A DNA stretch of 38,524 nt from Allobrachymonas sp. Its GTDB lineage: Bacteria; Pseudomonadota; Gammaproteobacteria; Burkholderiales; Burkholderiaceae_C. The notes under the pieces are model-generated. The model was not told the DNA's origin and ran no database searches. It worked only from the letters and a program-made list of their open reading frames with translations. The translations under genes and the position numbers were made by a program. Shown piece after piece: positions 7,961 to 16,836 of this stretch. Numbering within the stretch: position 1 is the first letter of the stretch; every line of letters starts with the position of its first letter. The stretch covers positions 1-38,524 of the forward strand of contig JAUMWT010000022.1 in assembly GCA_030529505.1 (NCBI GenBank), read 5' to 3'.

Positions 7961-8982
7961 GGTTTTTTGAGGATGAAGCGTTGCACGGCGCGGTTGTGCT
8001 GTTGCAGGGTTTCGCTGAATTCGCTCGCGCCCGTGCCGTCGTTGCGGGCGACAAAGTACAGCGCCTTGGTGTCAGCCGGGCTGGCTGCGGCGGCCAGGGC
8101 GGCCTCGCCGGGCATGGCAATGGGCGTGGGCGGCAGGCCTTGGCGGGTGTAGGTGTTGAATGGGGTGTCTTGCTGCAAGTCGGCCCGGCTGAGCGAGCCG
8201 TCGTAAGCCGCGCCCAGGCCGTAGATCACGGTGGGATCGGTTTGCAGGCGCATATTGATGCGCAAGCGGTTGACCATCACGCCAGAAACCATCGCCCGAT
8301 CCGGCCCGTAGCCAGTTTCTTTCTCGACGATGCTGGCGAGCTTGAGCAAGTCGTAGGGTGTTTGCAGGGGCAGATCGTCGGTGCGGCTTTGCCAGGCGGC
8401 ATCGAGCTTGCGCTGCATGGTTTGGTGGGCCATGCGCAGGATTTGCAGGTCAGACGTGTTGGGTGCGTATTTGTAGGTGTCTGGAAAGAACCACCCCTCA
8501 GCCGATGGCGTGCCCTGTGCGCCCTGGCCGCCCACGGCTTGCAGCAGTTCGGCGTCGCTCATGGCGGCGCTGTCGTTTTTCAGCCCCTCGGCCTTGGCCA
8601 AGGCAGCGCGCAACTGGCGCATGTTCCAGCCCTCGCCGATGCGGAACTTTTTCAACGCAAATTCGCCACGCACCAATTTGCGCAGCAGGCTGCGCGGGGT
8701 GTCGGTTTTGCGCAGTTCGTAATCACCGGCCTTGAAGCGGCTGCTTTGCCCAGTCACACCCAGCCACAGGCGCAAGGCCAAGGGCGATTGCTGCACGCCT
8801 GCATCGACCATGCTTTGCGCCACGGCAGCGGCGCTGGCGCCGGGCTGGATTGAAAACTCAACCGTGGAACGCTTGAGCGGCAAAGGCTGGCCCGCCCACC
8901 AAAACACCCCGGCACCCGCCAAGCCAGCCAGCAGCATGCACAACAGCGCGGCTGTGCCCACTTTTTTCCAGAAACTGCGCAC
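7957..8982 (-). CDS. mltG: Endolytic peptidoglycan transglycosylase MltG
   Basis: A 341-residue inner-membrane lytic transglycosylase that cleaves nascent glycan strands and helps set glycan length. One N-terminal transmembrane helix (residues ~10-30, [24 protein letters not shown]) is followed by a LysM-like part and the YceG catalytic domain. The latter contains [16 protein letters not shown], the catalytic [24 protein letters not shown] and [12 protein letters not shown], and [16 protein letters not shown] near the end. It opens the mltG-tmk-holB run and faces ygfZ across a 125-base divergent promoter region. The start ATG at 8982 gives a short basic N-terminus before the helix, as expected. 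Confidence 0.95.
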   Translation of the reverse strand: MRSFWKKVGTAALLCMLLAGLAGAGVFWWAGQPLPLKRSTVEFSIQPGASAAAVAQSMVDAGVQQSPLALRLWLGVTGQSSRFKAGDYELRKTDTPRSLLRKLVRGEFALKKFRIGEGWNMRQLRAALAKAEGLKNDSAAMSDAELLQAVGGQGAQGTPSAEGWFFPDTYKYAPNTSDLQILRMAHQTMQRKLDAAWQSRTDDLPLQTPYDLLKLASIVEKETGYGPDRAMVSGVMVNRLRINMRLQTDPTVIYGLGAAYDGSLSRADLQQDTPFNTYTRQGLPPTPIAMPGEAALAAAASPADTKALYFVARNDGTGASEFSETLQQHNRAVQRFILKKP

Positions 8983-9040
8983 CCTGAAAATCTCGTCTTG
9001 AAAAAACCATGCCCGCTACGGAGCAAACAACCGCAAAGCT

Positions 9041-9068
9041 TTGCAGCCCAAGAGCGAAGAATCATAAT
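9041..9068 (+). promoter_or_regulatory. Candidate sigma-70 promoter for ygfZ
   Basis: TTGCAG (9041-9046) and CATAAT (9063-9068) are separated by 16 bases and lie about 40 bases ahead of the chosen ygfZ start. They are in the 125-base space between divergent mltG and ygfZ. This assignment rests on consensus resemblance only. Confidence 0.4.
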
Positions 9069-9107
9069 TCAGAGTCGCATCAGCCCCGCCCTTTTGCTTT
9101 TCACGCC

Positions 9108-10280
9108 ATGAACCACGCCTCCATCCCCTTCACAGATGCCCCTGCCGCTACGCCCGTCGATAGCGGCTTCGCCAGCCACGGCGTCATCGCCCTGCTGGGG
9201 CCGCAAGCCAGCCCGCGCAGCAATTGGGGCTTGGTGCGTGTGCGCGGCGCAGACGCCACCTCCTTTTTGCACAAACAATTGACGCAAGATGTGAACCGCA
9301 TGGGCCCCAAAGACGCGCGCCTGGCCGCCTGGTGCAATGCCAAGGGGCGCATGCTGGCGAGCTTTGTGCTGCTGCGTGAACAGGGTGCGCAAGATGCCGC
9401 GGATGAGCCTTCTTACCTGCTGCTGTGCCGGCGCGATGTGATGGCAGGCTTCATGCAAAAGCTCAAGATGTATGTCCTGCGCAGCAAGGTCGTGATCGAA
9501 GATGCCAGCGCATCCATGAGCGTTTACGGCCTGCTGGGCGATGCGGCTCTGGCAGCCTGGCAAGCACATGGGCAACAGCCGCCCGCTGCGCCCTGGCAGT
9601 GCCTGAGCGTGCAAGAGAACGCGCAACGCCGTTATCTGCTCAGCCTGTACCCGGCCACGGTAGATGCTGCGACGCTGGAATCCACCTCCCTGCCGCGCAC
9701 CGTCTGCCTGCAAATGCCCGGCCTGCCCGCACCTGATGGCCCTGCCCTGCCCCTGTGGCAATGGGAATGGTCGGAAGCCGCCAGCGGCGTGCCCGGCATC
9801 GAGCAAGCCTGCAGCGGCTTGTTCGTGCCGCAAATGATCAATTTCGAAAGCGTGGGTGGCGTGAACTTTCAAAAAGGTTGCTACCCTGGGCAAGAAGTGG
9901 TGGCACGCAGCCAGTTTCGCGGCGCCATCAAGCGCCGCGGGCAGATTGCCGCTGCGCAAGCCACGGGCTTGGCCGCAGGAGATGAGGTCTGGTTCTGTCC
10001 GCTGGCAAGCGGCGATAGCAGTAGCCCAGCACAGTCCGCAGGCGCAACCATTGAAGGGGCCAACACCCCGCCCGAGGCCGAGCCCTGCGGCACCCTGGTG
10101 CAAGTTGCACAAACTGCTCCCGCTTCGGATGCATCAACAGCCCACAGCCTGGTATTTGCCTCGCTGCAAAACAGCAGCGTTGAAGCGGCACTTGCTAGCC
10201 AAGGCCAACTGCGCGTGGGCCATGCCCAGGGGCCGGTGTTGCAACTCCACCCCCTGCCCTACCCTTTGATTGAGGTATGA
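9108..10280 (+). CDS. ygfZ: YgfZ/GcvT-family folate-binding protein
   Basis: A 390-residue member of the YgfZ (COG0354) group, related to the T protein of glycine cleavage. It uses folate and supports Fe-S enzyme maturation and repair, including the tRNA-thiolation enzyme MiaB. The N-terminal part has WGLVRVRGADATSFLHKQLTQDV, and the family signature KGCYPGQEVVARSQFRG with its essential cysteine is around residue 260. Residues ~300-345 form an Ala/Ser/Pro-rich insertion with no clear relatives. The ATG at 9108 (MNHASIPF) is preferred over 9009, because the 9009 start would place the gene over its own promoter region. It stands alone and divergent from mltG. Confidence 0.93.
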   Translation: MNHASIPFTDAPAATPVDSGFASHGVIALLGPQASPRSNWGLVRVRGADATSFLHKQLTQDVNRMGPKDARLAAWCNAKGRMLASFVLLREQGAQDAADEPSYLLLCRRDVMAGFMQKLKMYVLRSKVVIEDASASMSVYGLLGDAALAAWQAHGQQPPAAPWQCLSVQENAQRRYLLSLYPATVDAATLESTSLPRTVCLQMPGLPAPDGPALPLWQWEWSEAASGVPGIEQACSGLFVPQMINFESVGGVNFQKGCYPGQEVVARSQFRGAIKRRGQIAAAQATGLAAGDEVWFCPLASGDSSSPAQSAGATIEGANTPPEAEPCGTLVQVAQTAPASDASTAHSLVFASLQNSSVEAALASQGQLRVGHAQGPVLQLHPLPYPLIEV

Positions 10281-10352
10281 GATTTGGCTGAATACCCGCA
10301 CCGGAAACTGCCATGCAAGCGCAAGCCTTGAAAGACGCAGGGCATGGCCTGA

Positions 10353-10625
10353 TTGCAAATAGTGCTTGCAAAAATCAGCAAGCATCGAAAAACGCTGAAA
10401 GCCGTTTATGCCAAACTCACATCAGCGACGATCGCCTTTTCGGACCTGGAGAGCTTGCTGCTGGCGGTGGGTTGCATATTGACAGAAGGGGCTGGCTCCC
10501 GCGTGCGCTTCGACAAAGGCGGACACGCCATGCTGTGCCACCGCCCGCACCCGGGCAAAGAAGCCAAGCGTTATCAAGTTGTGCAGGCCCGCGAGTTTCT
10601 GGAAAAGCTGGAGATCAAGCCATGA
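10353..10625 (+). CDS. hicA: HicA-type mRNA interferase toxin
   Basis: A small basic toxin of up to 90 residues that, in its family, cleaves mRNAs and tmRNA in the cytosol. The sequence SKHRKTLKAVYAKLTSATIAFSDLESLL, then a G-S-R-V-R-F strand and CHRPHPGKE carrying the catalytic histidine, is characteristic. There is no ATG: TTG at 10353 or GTG at 10362 must serve, the latter giving MLAKISKHRK. Family members usually begin just before SKHRKTL, so the true start could be a few codons later. The stop overlaps the hicB start in ATGA, giving the toxin-first order typical of hicAB. It lies 72 bases after ygfZ and is probably a mobile insertion between housekeeping genes. Confidence 0.88.
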   Translation: MQIVLAKISKHRKTLKAVYAKLTSATIAFSDLESLLLAVGCILTEGAGSRVRFDKGGHAMLCHRPHPGKEAKRYQVVQAREFLEKLEIKP

Positions 10626-10957
10626 GCAAGATGAGCCACAAAGGCTATACCGCATACATTGAATACGATGACCGTGACGAGATCTTTTTTGGTCGTATTT
10701 TGGGCATCAGCGACATCATCGGTTTTCATGCAGACACTGTCGCTGATCTGAAGCATGCGTTTGAAGAGGCGGTTGACGACTACATCACCAGTTGCCAAAA
10801 ACTGGGCAAAGAGCCACAAAAAGCAGCCAGCGGCAAGCTGATGTTGAGGGTTTCTCCGCAAGTGCATCGCGCATCTTTGATCACAGCGCAAGCACAGGGC
10901 AAAAGCCTGAATCAATGGGCGGAAGAGGTTTTGAGTGCAGCCGCCAACGCTTGTTGA
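10622..10957 (+). CDS. hicB: HicB-type antitoxin
   Basis: A 111-residue antitoxin. It has an N-terminal partial RNase H-like fold (MSHKGYTAYIEYDDRDEIFFGRILGISDIIGFHADTV, residues ~4-60) that covers the toxin. The C-terminal ribbon-helix-helix part (SGKLMLRVSPQVHRASLITAQ then GKSLNQWAEEVLSA, residues ~78-108) binds DNA and represses the operon. The ATG at 10622 overlaps the hicA stop by four bases, which couples translation. A rho-independent terminator follows at 10999-11021. The longer open frame reaching back to 10313 is only the uninterrupted frame over hicA. Confidence 0.92.
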   Translation: MSKMSHKGYTAYIEYDDRDEIFFGRILGISDIIGFHADTVADLKHAFEEAVDDYITSCQKLGKEPQKAASGKLMLRVSPQVHRASLITAQAQGKSLNQWAEEVLSAAANAC

Positions 10958-10998
10958 GTTGCTCTGACTGCAGTTTTGACTGGTTCCCCATACAAAAA

Positions 10999-11021
10999 GC
11001 CGCCTCATCGGGCGGCTTTTT
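10999..11021 (+). terminator. Rho-independent terminator after hicAB
   Basis: The stem GCCGCC (10999-11004) pairs with GGCGGC (11011-11016), preceded by five A and followed by a T-run. It lies 40 bases after the hicB stop and closes that operon. Confidence 0.85.
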
Positions 11022-11159
11022 GCTTGCTGTGTTGGCAAATGCAGGATGAGCGTTGCGGCTGGATTCGATGCAAGGCTTGAAGGCTCAACGCTTTCCGTCA
11101 CCCAGCTTGGGCTTCTGATGCGCCCTTGCCATCACGAACATCACTGCGTCATTCAGGCA

Positions 11160-11636
11160 TCAAACGTAACGCACGTCCACGATTTCATAGTGGCGTGTGC
11201 CTGCGGGCGCCTCGACAACAGCGGTATCGCCTGCGTATTTACCGATCAGCGCGCGGGCGATGGGGCTGCCCACGTTGATCAGGCCCAGTTTGAGGTCGGC
11301 CTCGTCTTCACCCACGATCTGGTAGGTGATCCGCTCGCCGGAGTCTTCATCCTCCAGATCAACCGTGGCGCCGAACACCACGCGGCCATCGGCATCCAGC
11401 GTGGAGGGGTCGATGATTTGCGCAGCCGCGAGTTTGCCCTCCACCTCTTTGATGCGGCCTTCGATGAAGCCCTGGCGGTCTTTGGCGGCATCGTATTCGG
11501 CGTTTTCGCTCAAGTCGCCGTGCGAGCGCGCCTCGGCAATGGCGGCGATCACGGCTGGGCGATCTTGCGTTTTGAGGCGGTGCAGCTCGGCCTTGAGTTT
11601 TTCTGCGCCTTTGAGGGTCAGGGGAACGGTGCTCAT
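11160..11636 (-). CDS. greA: Transcription elongation factor GreA
   Basis: A 158-residue factor that enters the RNA polymerase secondary channel and stimulates cleavage of backtracked transcripts. The N-terminal coiled coil carries the acidic tip in [25 protein letters not shown], with the conserved D and E residues that hold the catalytic Mg. The C-terminal FKBP-like domain includes [23 protein letters not shown] and ends in YEIVDVRYV. The MSTVPLT start at 11636 is chosen because GGAG lies 9-12 bases upstream; the longer frame to 11663 has no family support. In many relatives greA follows carB; here it stands alone, with an A+T-rich promoter region (11637-11861) between it and the uptake island. 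Confidence 0.96.
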   Translation of the reverse strand: MSTVPLTLKGAEKLKAELHRLKTQDRPAVIAAIAEARSHGDLSENAEYDAAKDRQGFIEGRIKEVEGKLAAAQIIDPSTLDADGRVVFGATVDLEDEDSGERITYQIVGEDEADLKLGLINVGSPIARALIGKYAGDTAVVEAPAGTRHYEIVDVRYV

Positions 11637-11722
11637 GGGAAAACTCCAAAAGAAAACCGCCAAGCGGAACGCTGGGCGGATTGTTTGATAAATGCTTGTA
11701 GGTTAGGTTGTACTCTTTGCTC

Positions 11723-11728
11723 ATTATA
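11723..11728 (-). promoter_or_regulatory. Candidate -10 box of the greA promoter
   Basis: On the minus strand the sequence reads CTATATAATGAG, a perfect TATAAT, about 87 bases before the greA ATG. No good -35 is visible at 16-18 bases, so this is tentative. Confidence 0.4.
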
Positions 11729-11879
11729 TAGATACATGGGCCCAAGAAACAGAAAAATGAACTGCCGAGACGACTTAGAAGCTGTCTGATCTTCCCCCTT
11801 TCCGTTTTTCTTATCTGTTGCATAAAAAATCTTATAAAATTGCAACTATACGTTTCGTGTCATGGAAAGGAGACTGTTT

Positions 11880-14054
11880 ATGCCCCCCCGCCATATCTTT
11901 GCGAGTTGCTTTGCCACCTCCATTTGCTGGGCATGCTGTGTTGCCAAGGCACAAGAAGTCAGCACGCTTCCCGTCACAGAAGTTCAAGCACATAGGCCGC
12001 CCCCTGGAGAAATTGATTTAGATGCAACAACAAACACTGCCAGTAGACTGGGACTGAGCATCAAGGAAACGCCTGCCTCTGTTTATCAAGTTGATCGTTT
12101 CACGATGGAAGCACGAGGCGATCGAACCACTCATGAGGCGCTACGGAATATGCCTGGTATCCATGACGCCAACAAGCCAAACGTAGGAGGCTCCCTGAGC
12201 TACCGTGGTTTCAGCGGCGCTCAGATCACCCACCTGTTCAATGGCACTTCGGTTCAATTCGACATGATAGCGGGGCGACCGGTAGATAGCTGGATCTATG
12301 ATCGTGTTGAGTTAATAGGAGGCCCCTCCAGCTTTTTATATGGAGCAGGTGCAGTAGGAGGCTCTATTAATTACATCACCCGTTTGCCTCAACGCAGCAA
12401 TGCATACGAAGGCCTTCTGCGCTTAGGATCAAATGGTACGGCTCAAGCTGCTGTAGGGCTGAATCATGTCGTGAATGGCGATTCCAAGCGTGGGAATTTT
12501 TTCCGATTGGATGCCAATGTAAAACGCAGTCGCAGTCGCATGCAGGGCAATGTCAACAGCAGCCAGCAAATTGCTGCATCACTTTTATCTGATTTGACGC
12601 CCAAGCTCACACATACTCTTGCCCTTGAGTATCAGCATGAAAAAATAAACCGCCCGTATTGGGGAACACCTTTGCTTAACCCCAGTATAGGAAAAGGAAT
12701 AATACTTGAGGGTACGCGCTACAAGAACTATAATTCGAGCGACGGCAGATACGAGCAAAATGTCAAATGGGCCAGATCTGTTTTCGACTATCGCTTGTCA
12801 GATAGAAGCAGTATAAAAAACACCCTCTATCACTACAAGGCTCAGCGCGATTATGAAAATGTTGAAACATATCGCTTGACACCCGACAATAAGCGTGTTG
12901 CTCGCAATGAAGCCGTGCTGCAGCGCCACAAACAAACACTTATCGGAAATAGAACAGAAGTTTTGGCTGAAACCCATTTAGGGAAACTGAAAAGCGACTG
13001 GCTGCTCGGTGTTGACTACAGCATCAACAAGCAAACGAGATTCCCCTACATTTTAAATGCAGAGATAAGCACAGTAGATCCTTACAATTTTCAAACAGAG
13101 AGATTCTATGATATTTCCGGGATGAGAAGGCAGCACGATCCAGATCGCACAGTAAGGGTTCGTACATTAGGCTTATTCGCAGAGAATCGTACGAAGCTTA
13201 CACCCTCCTTCTCTTTATTAACTGGCTTGCGCCATGACCGCATCAAGATTGACTTAAAAAATCATCGCGCGATCAACGCAAGCAACCCTGCCAGCTTCAC
13301 CCGGCACTACGCTGCAACCACAGGGCGAGTTGGTTTGATGTGGGACATCACTTCGTCAGCCAATGCTTATTTGCAATACTCCATGTCGGCGGACCCACCT
13401 TCTGGCATGCTAACTGCGACAAGCTTTGGTCAAGCGCGCATTAATACCGACTTGAGCACTGGCAAACAGTTTGAAATCGGCAGTAAATTCAAATTACTGG
13501 ACGGCCGCGCAACAGGGACGGTAGCAGCTTATCATATCGTACGCAAGAACTTGGCCACACGTGACCCATTCGACCCACAAAAAACCATTTTGGTTGGGCA
13601 GCAGTCTGCTCAAGGCATAGAGTTTGTAGTGGATGCTCAGCTCACCAAGCAGCTAAGGGCTCAAGCCAATATGGCTTTTGTCAAACCCAAGTTTGATAAC
13701 TTCACAGAAGTGGTTAAAGGCAAGCCTGTTTCACGGGCTGGCAACACGCCCAACAATACGCCGCGCAGTATAGCCAACCTTTGGCTTAATTATGCATTTA
13801 GGCCTGGGTGGAATGCATCTATGGGCATGCGAAGAGTGTCAAGTGTGTATGGCGACAATGCCAATACGATCAAGGCCCCAGCTTACACTTTGCTTGACTT
13901 TGGTTTGGACTACACCCAAAACAAAAATCTAACATTCCGAGCCAATTTGCGAAATGCTACCAATAAGCTTTATGCCAACAATATAACACATTCACGCATG
14001 TTCTATTTGGGAGAGCCTCGTGGCTTCGATGTTTCTATACGACTCAATTTTTAA
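11880..14054 (+). CDS. TonB-dependent outer-membrane receptor, siderophore type
   Basis: A 724-residue outer-membrane receptor for uptake of a metal chelate driven by TonB-ExbBD. There is a signal peptide (MPPRHIFASCFATSICWACCVAKAQE). A plug domain (residues ~40-160) carries IKETPASVYQVDRFTMEARG, EALRNMPGIHDANKP and YDRVELIGGPSSFLYGAGAVGGSINYITRLP. A 22-strand barrel follows and ends in the terminal aromatic motif DVSIRLNF. The ATG at 11880 is preferred because AAAGGAGA lies 8 bases before it; the ATG at 11862 sits ahead of that site. Base composition is intermediate between the GC-rich chromosome and the A+T-rich ABC operon that converges on it, suggesting a separate origin. The ligand is unknown; the neighbouring binding protein and FecCD permease make a metallophore or corrinoid likely. 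No convincing Fur box was found upstream. Confidence 0.9.
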   Translation: MPPRHIFASCFATSICWACCVAKAQEVSTLPVTEVQAHRPPPGEIDLDATTNTASRLGLSIKETPASVYQVDRFTMEARGDRTTHEALRNMPGIHDANKPNVGGSLSYRGFSGAQITHLFNGTSVQFDMIAGRPVDSWIYDRVELIGGPSSFLYGAGAVGGSINYITRLPQRSNAYEGLLRLGSNGTAQAAVGLNHVVNGDSKRGNFFRLDANVKRSRSRMQGNVNSSQQIAASLLSDLTPKLTHTLALEYQHEKINRPYWGTPLLNPSIGKGIILEGTRYKNYNSSDGRYEQNVKWARSVFDYRLSDRSSIKNTLYHYKAQRDYENVETYRLTPDNKRVARNEAVLQRHKQTLIGNRTEVLAETHLGKLKSDWLLGVDYSINKQTRFPYILNAEISTVDPYNFQTERFYDISGMRRQHDPDRTVRVRTLGLFAENRTKLTPSFSLLTGLRHDRIKIDLKNHRAINASNPASFTRHYAATTGRVGLMWDITSSANAYLQYSMSADPPSGMLTATSFGQARINTDLSTGKQFEIGSKFKLLDGRATGTVAAYHIVRKNLATRDPFDPQKTILVGQQSAQGIEFVVDAQLTKQLRAQANMAFVKPKFDNFTEVVKGKPVSRAGNTPNNTPRSIANLWLNYAFRPGWNASMGMRRVSSVYGDNANTIKAPAYTLLDFGLDYTQNKNLTFRANLRNATNKLYANNITHSRMFYLGEPRGFDVSIRLNF

Positions 14055-14120
14055 TACATAACAAGAGAAAGAAAAGATTTGATCATGCATTAGCTATAGA
14101 GTATTTGCTATTGATTAACT

Positions 14121-14156
14121 CTTCCTTTCTGTCACGCAGAGAGGAAGGGGTTTTTT
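14121..14156 (+). terminator. Rho-independent terminator after the TonB receptor
   Basis: The arm CTTCCTTTCTG (14121-14131) pairs with CAGAGAGGAAG (14137-14147), allowing one G-T pair, and six T follow at 14151-14156. It lies 67 bases after the receptor stop and before the 3' end of the convergent ABC operon. On the minus strand no T-run follows, so it serves mainly the plus-strand gene. Confidence 0.75.
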
Positions 14157-14205
14157 ATGAATATTTGTCTCGCAGCAATAAATTAGGCAAGTCGTCCAAC
14201 ACTAA

Positions 14206-14994
14206 CTATTTAATAATTTGCGATATTTTTGTTTTTGTCTTGGGGAATACCCCGAAATCATTCATTGAACATATATCGCCATAAAGATTATTTAAGGTGG
14301 AGATATCCATCACCTTATCCACCGGTCCAGATTTTATAATTTCGCCATTGTTCATGATCACAACATTATCACAAAACCAAATAATATGATTGGGATCATG
14401 AGTACATACTATGATGGTCTTTTCTTGTTCTTTTAATTTATTCAAAATACTCCACAAGTTAATTTGATTTCTGAAATCCAATGCAGATGTAGGTTCATCA
14501 AGAATCATGACTGGCGTTTCTTGAGCAATGGCTCTAGTAATAAGAACCAATTGCCTTTGGCCTCCGGAAAGATTTGTATATGGCTTAAATGCCATATCCA
14601 GCATACCTGTTTCTTCTAGCGCCTTTTCACATATTTTTATATCTTTCAGAGAAGGGGAAAAAATGGCATTCATTCCCGGATTTCTTCCCATGAGAACCAT
14701 CTCGTATACTTGATAGGAAAAAGAGGCACCGTGCTCTTGAGGAACAAAAGATATGGATTTCGAGGTCTCCAAAGGAGTCAAAGTTTTCAATTCTCTTTCA
14801 TTGAAAGAAATATTCCCTTGATAGTTTTTAAAAATATTCGCCAGACACTTAAGTAGAGTTGTTTTTCCGCAACCATTTGGACCGAAAATTCCTGTTATCT
14901 TATTCTTTTCAAATATTGCAGAAACATCATTTAAAATCCTTGCCTCTTTACCATAAAAGAAGCTCAGGTTGTTCACATCAATGATGCACCTCAT
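14206..14994 (-). CDS. ABC transporter ATPase, FecE/FhuC/BtuD type
   Basis: A 262-residue cytosolic ATPase that powers the adjacent FecCD permease. The Walker A motif GPNGCGKTT is at residues 38-46, the Q-loop in FVPQEHGASF near 83, the signature LSGGQ at 142-146, Walker B VMILDEPT at 162-169 and the switch histidine in CTHDPNH at 199. The length and the D-loop SALDFRNQINL fit iron-chelate/cobalamin importers. It is the last gene of the four-gene operon, one base after the permease stop. It is strikingly A+T-rich and lysine/isoleucine-rich compared with the flanking chromosome, which points to transfer from an A+T-rich donor. Confidence 0.93.
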   Translation of the reverse strand: MRCIIDVNNLSFFYGKEARILNDVSAIFEKNKITGIFGPNGCGKTTLLKCLANIFKNYQGNISFNERELKTLTPLETSKSISFVPQEHGASFSYQVYEMVLMGRNPGMNAIFSPSLKDIKICEKALEETGMLDMAFKPYTNLSGGQRQLVLITRAIAQETPVMILDEPTSALDFRNQINLWSILNKLKEQEKTIIVCTHDPNHIIWFCDNVVIMNNGEIIKSGPVDKVMDISTLNNLYGDICSMNDFGVFPKTKTKISQIIK

Positions 14995-14995
14995 G

Positions 14996-16042
14996 CTAAT
15001 ACATCTTTCTTTTTGATCTCAATAGATAAACCAGGTAAGGGGAGCCCAGAAGAGAAGTTACTATACTTATTGGTATTTCCCCCATGATAAGAGTCCTCGC
15101 TATTGAGTCACATGCTATCATAAAAGAAGCTCCCAAAAGACAAGTTATAGGGATCAGATATCTATGATCTGTGCCAGATGAAAGCCTGGTAATATGTGGA
15201 ATCATGAGCCCTATCCATGAAATAATTCCAACTTGCGACACTGAAGTTGAGCAAAGCAAAGTCGCTGTCAATATAAGCACAGCCTTGACGAATTCAATAT
15301 TTATTCCCAAGGATTTTGCTTCTTCATTACCCATGGTAAGGATATTCAACTTCCAGGAAAAAACTAAAGATATAATAAATCCTAAAATAAAAACAGGGAG
15401 TAGTTTTAAAACAGATGCTGAGTCTGAGGTGTAAAATCCGCCCATGAGCCAGAATGAAATCTCTCTTAAGCTTGAGTCGGAAGATATGATTTTTAGATAA
15501 TTAAGTATTGATGTAAAAATGGAAGAAACTATCAGTCCTGCCAAAATTAAATTAACCAAAGGGGTTGACTTGTTCTTTGTTGCGATGAAATAGGCTATGA
15601 ACATCGCCAATATTGAGAATAAAAAGGATGAAACCTCAATGGGAAAGAGTCCAAAAACTATTGAAAATGCTGCGCCGCATGCTGCGCCTGAAGATATACC
15701 TAGAACATAGGGCTCAACCAACGGGTTTCTAAACACTCCTTGAAACAAAAGTCCAGACAAGCTCAAAGATGCGCCTACCAGTGCACTCATTAGGATTCGA
15801 GGGGTTCTTACATTTAAAATGATTGAAACAGAGTTCTCGTCGTGGATCTCGTCAACTTTAATAAAAATAGATTCGTATATGGTTATTATTTCGTTTATTT
15901 TTATTTTATAGCTTCCCCAGCTTGTTGCAAAAACAGTCATGACTATCAGAGCCAAGAATAATAAAAATATATAGATTCTCTTCTTCTTTTGAATAGATGT
16001 GACTTTCTCGGAAAACGATTTATTGACTCCTTTCATAGACAA
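14996..16042 (-). CDS. ABC transporter permease, FecCD/BtuC family
   Basis: A 348-residue inner-membrane permease with about ten transmembrane helices, forming a homodimeric channel for iron-siderophore, haem or cobalamin import. Family marks include RTPRILMSALVGASLSLSGLLFQGVFRNPLVEPYVLGISSGAA, the loop SLGINIEFVK and the late motif VSQVGIISWIGLMIPHITRLSSGTDHRYLIP. The N-terminus is longer and more basic (MSMKGVNKSFSEKVTSIQKKKR) than usual before the first helix. It is contiguous with the methyltransferase gene upstream (start right after its stop) and with the ATPase downstream. Only one permease gene is present, as in BtuC-type systems. Confidence 0.93.
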   Translation of the reverse strand: MSMKGVNKSFSEKVTSIQKKKRIYIFLLFLALIVMTVFATSWGSYKIKINEIITIYESIFIKVDEIHDENSVSIILNVRTPRILMSALVGASLSLSGLLFQGVFRNPLVEPYVLGISSGAACGAAFSIVFGLFPIEVSSFLFSILAMFIAYFIATKNKSTPLVNLILAGLIVSSIFTSILNYLKIISSDSSLREISFWLMGGFYTSDSASVLKLLPVFILGFIISLVFSWKLNILTMGNEEAKSLGINIEFVKAVLILTATLLCSTSVSQVGIISWIGLMIPHITRLSSGTDHRYLIPITCLLGASFMIACDSIARTLIMGEIPISIVTSLLGSPYLVYLLRSKRKMY

Positions 16043-16834
16043 TCATAGCCTCCAATGGATTTTCGTATATTTAGTGTCGTCTTTGTAAACATACCCTTGC
16101 TCGCTTTTAAGATATGTTTGATTTATATAGCTCTTGATTGAATCATCAAACGCATTTGTTTTTATTTTATATCTTGACTTTATGAAATCAAGAACTTTTC
16201 CAATTGTCTTGTGCGATCTATCGAAATGCGTATCATTCAAAATCTTGACCTCTGGACTTATATTAAACTGCCGTAAGACTTGGCATATGATATCCGATTT
16301 GTTTAATTTTATCCTATATTCTTTCCCAAGAATTTCGTATATGGCCTTCTGCTCCTTTTCCCAAGAAGTCATGCCTGAGAACCAAAATATGTAACAGTGA
16401 TTTTTGCTTGAACTGTTCATTTTTGATATGACCTCTGAAATATTCTTCATACTCAAAGAATAAGAGGCAATAACTGCGTCAAATTGAGGGAGACATGCCG
16501 CTTCTTCCCATTTTTCATTGATGATTTCAATGTTTTTGATGTTTTCCTTCTCAATATGGAGTTTAAAGTGCTTTACCATTTCCAGGGAAGGCTCTATTGC
16601 TACAACTTTTTTCACAATTCTGGAAAGGGGCAATGAGAGCACCCCTGGACCCGAGCCTATGTCCAAAACGGTGTAGTGCTCCGGAAAATTGAAATTCTTA
16701 GCTCGAATTATTCCGTCTTGTCGAATGAGATTTGAATCATTGTACTTCCCGGCCTCTTCAGGATCGTCATACAGGTTTTCAATCTCTTCATCGAATGACT
16801 CGTTCCATATGGCATCAAGCTTTTTTATGTTCAT
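16043..16834 (-). CDS. Class I SAM-dependent methyltransferase in a metal-uptake operon
   Basis: A 263-residue cytosolic Rossmann-fold methyltransferase. The SAM-binding motif VLDIGSGPGVLSL spans residues 56-68. The acidic end of strand 2 is VVAIEPSLEMVKHF, and QFDAVIASYSLSM is the motif IV region. The C-terminal ~100 residues (EKEQKAIYEILGKEYR... HKTIGKVLDFIKSRYKIKTN) form a helical extension. It sits between the binding-protein and permease genes with gaps of 2 and 0 bases, so it is co-transcribed and probably needed with the transporter. Its substrate cannot be told from sequence. Modification of the imported chelator, of a corrinoid, or of a metal-carrier protein are possibilities; none is shown. 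The gene shares the operon's A+T-rich character. Confidence 0.85.
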   Translation of the reverse strand: MNIKKLDAIWNESFDEEIENLYDDPEEAGKYNDSNLIRQDGIIRAKNFNFPEHYTVLDIGSGPGVLSLPLSRIVKKVVAIEPSLEMVKHFKLHIEKENIKNIEIINEKWEEAACLPQFDAVIASYSLSMKNISEVISKMNSSSKNHCYIFWFSGMTSWEKEQKAIYEILGKEYRIKLNKSDIICQVLRQFNISPEVKILNDTHFDRSHKTIGKVLDFIKSRYKIKTNAFDDSIKSYINQTYLKSEQGYVYKDDTKYTKIHWRL

Positions 16835-16836
16835 AA

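Noticed and set aside
11700-11861. Possible Fur box or cobalamin riboswitch ahead of the TonB receptor
   Set aside because: No 19-bp GATAAT-type palindrome and no B12-box consensus could be found.
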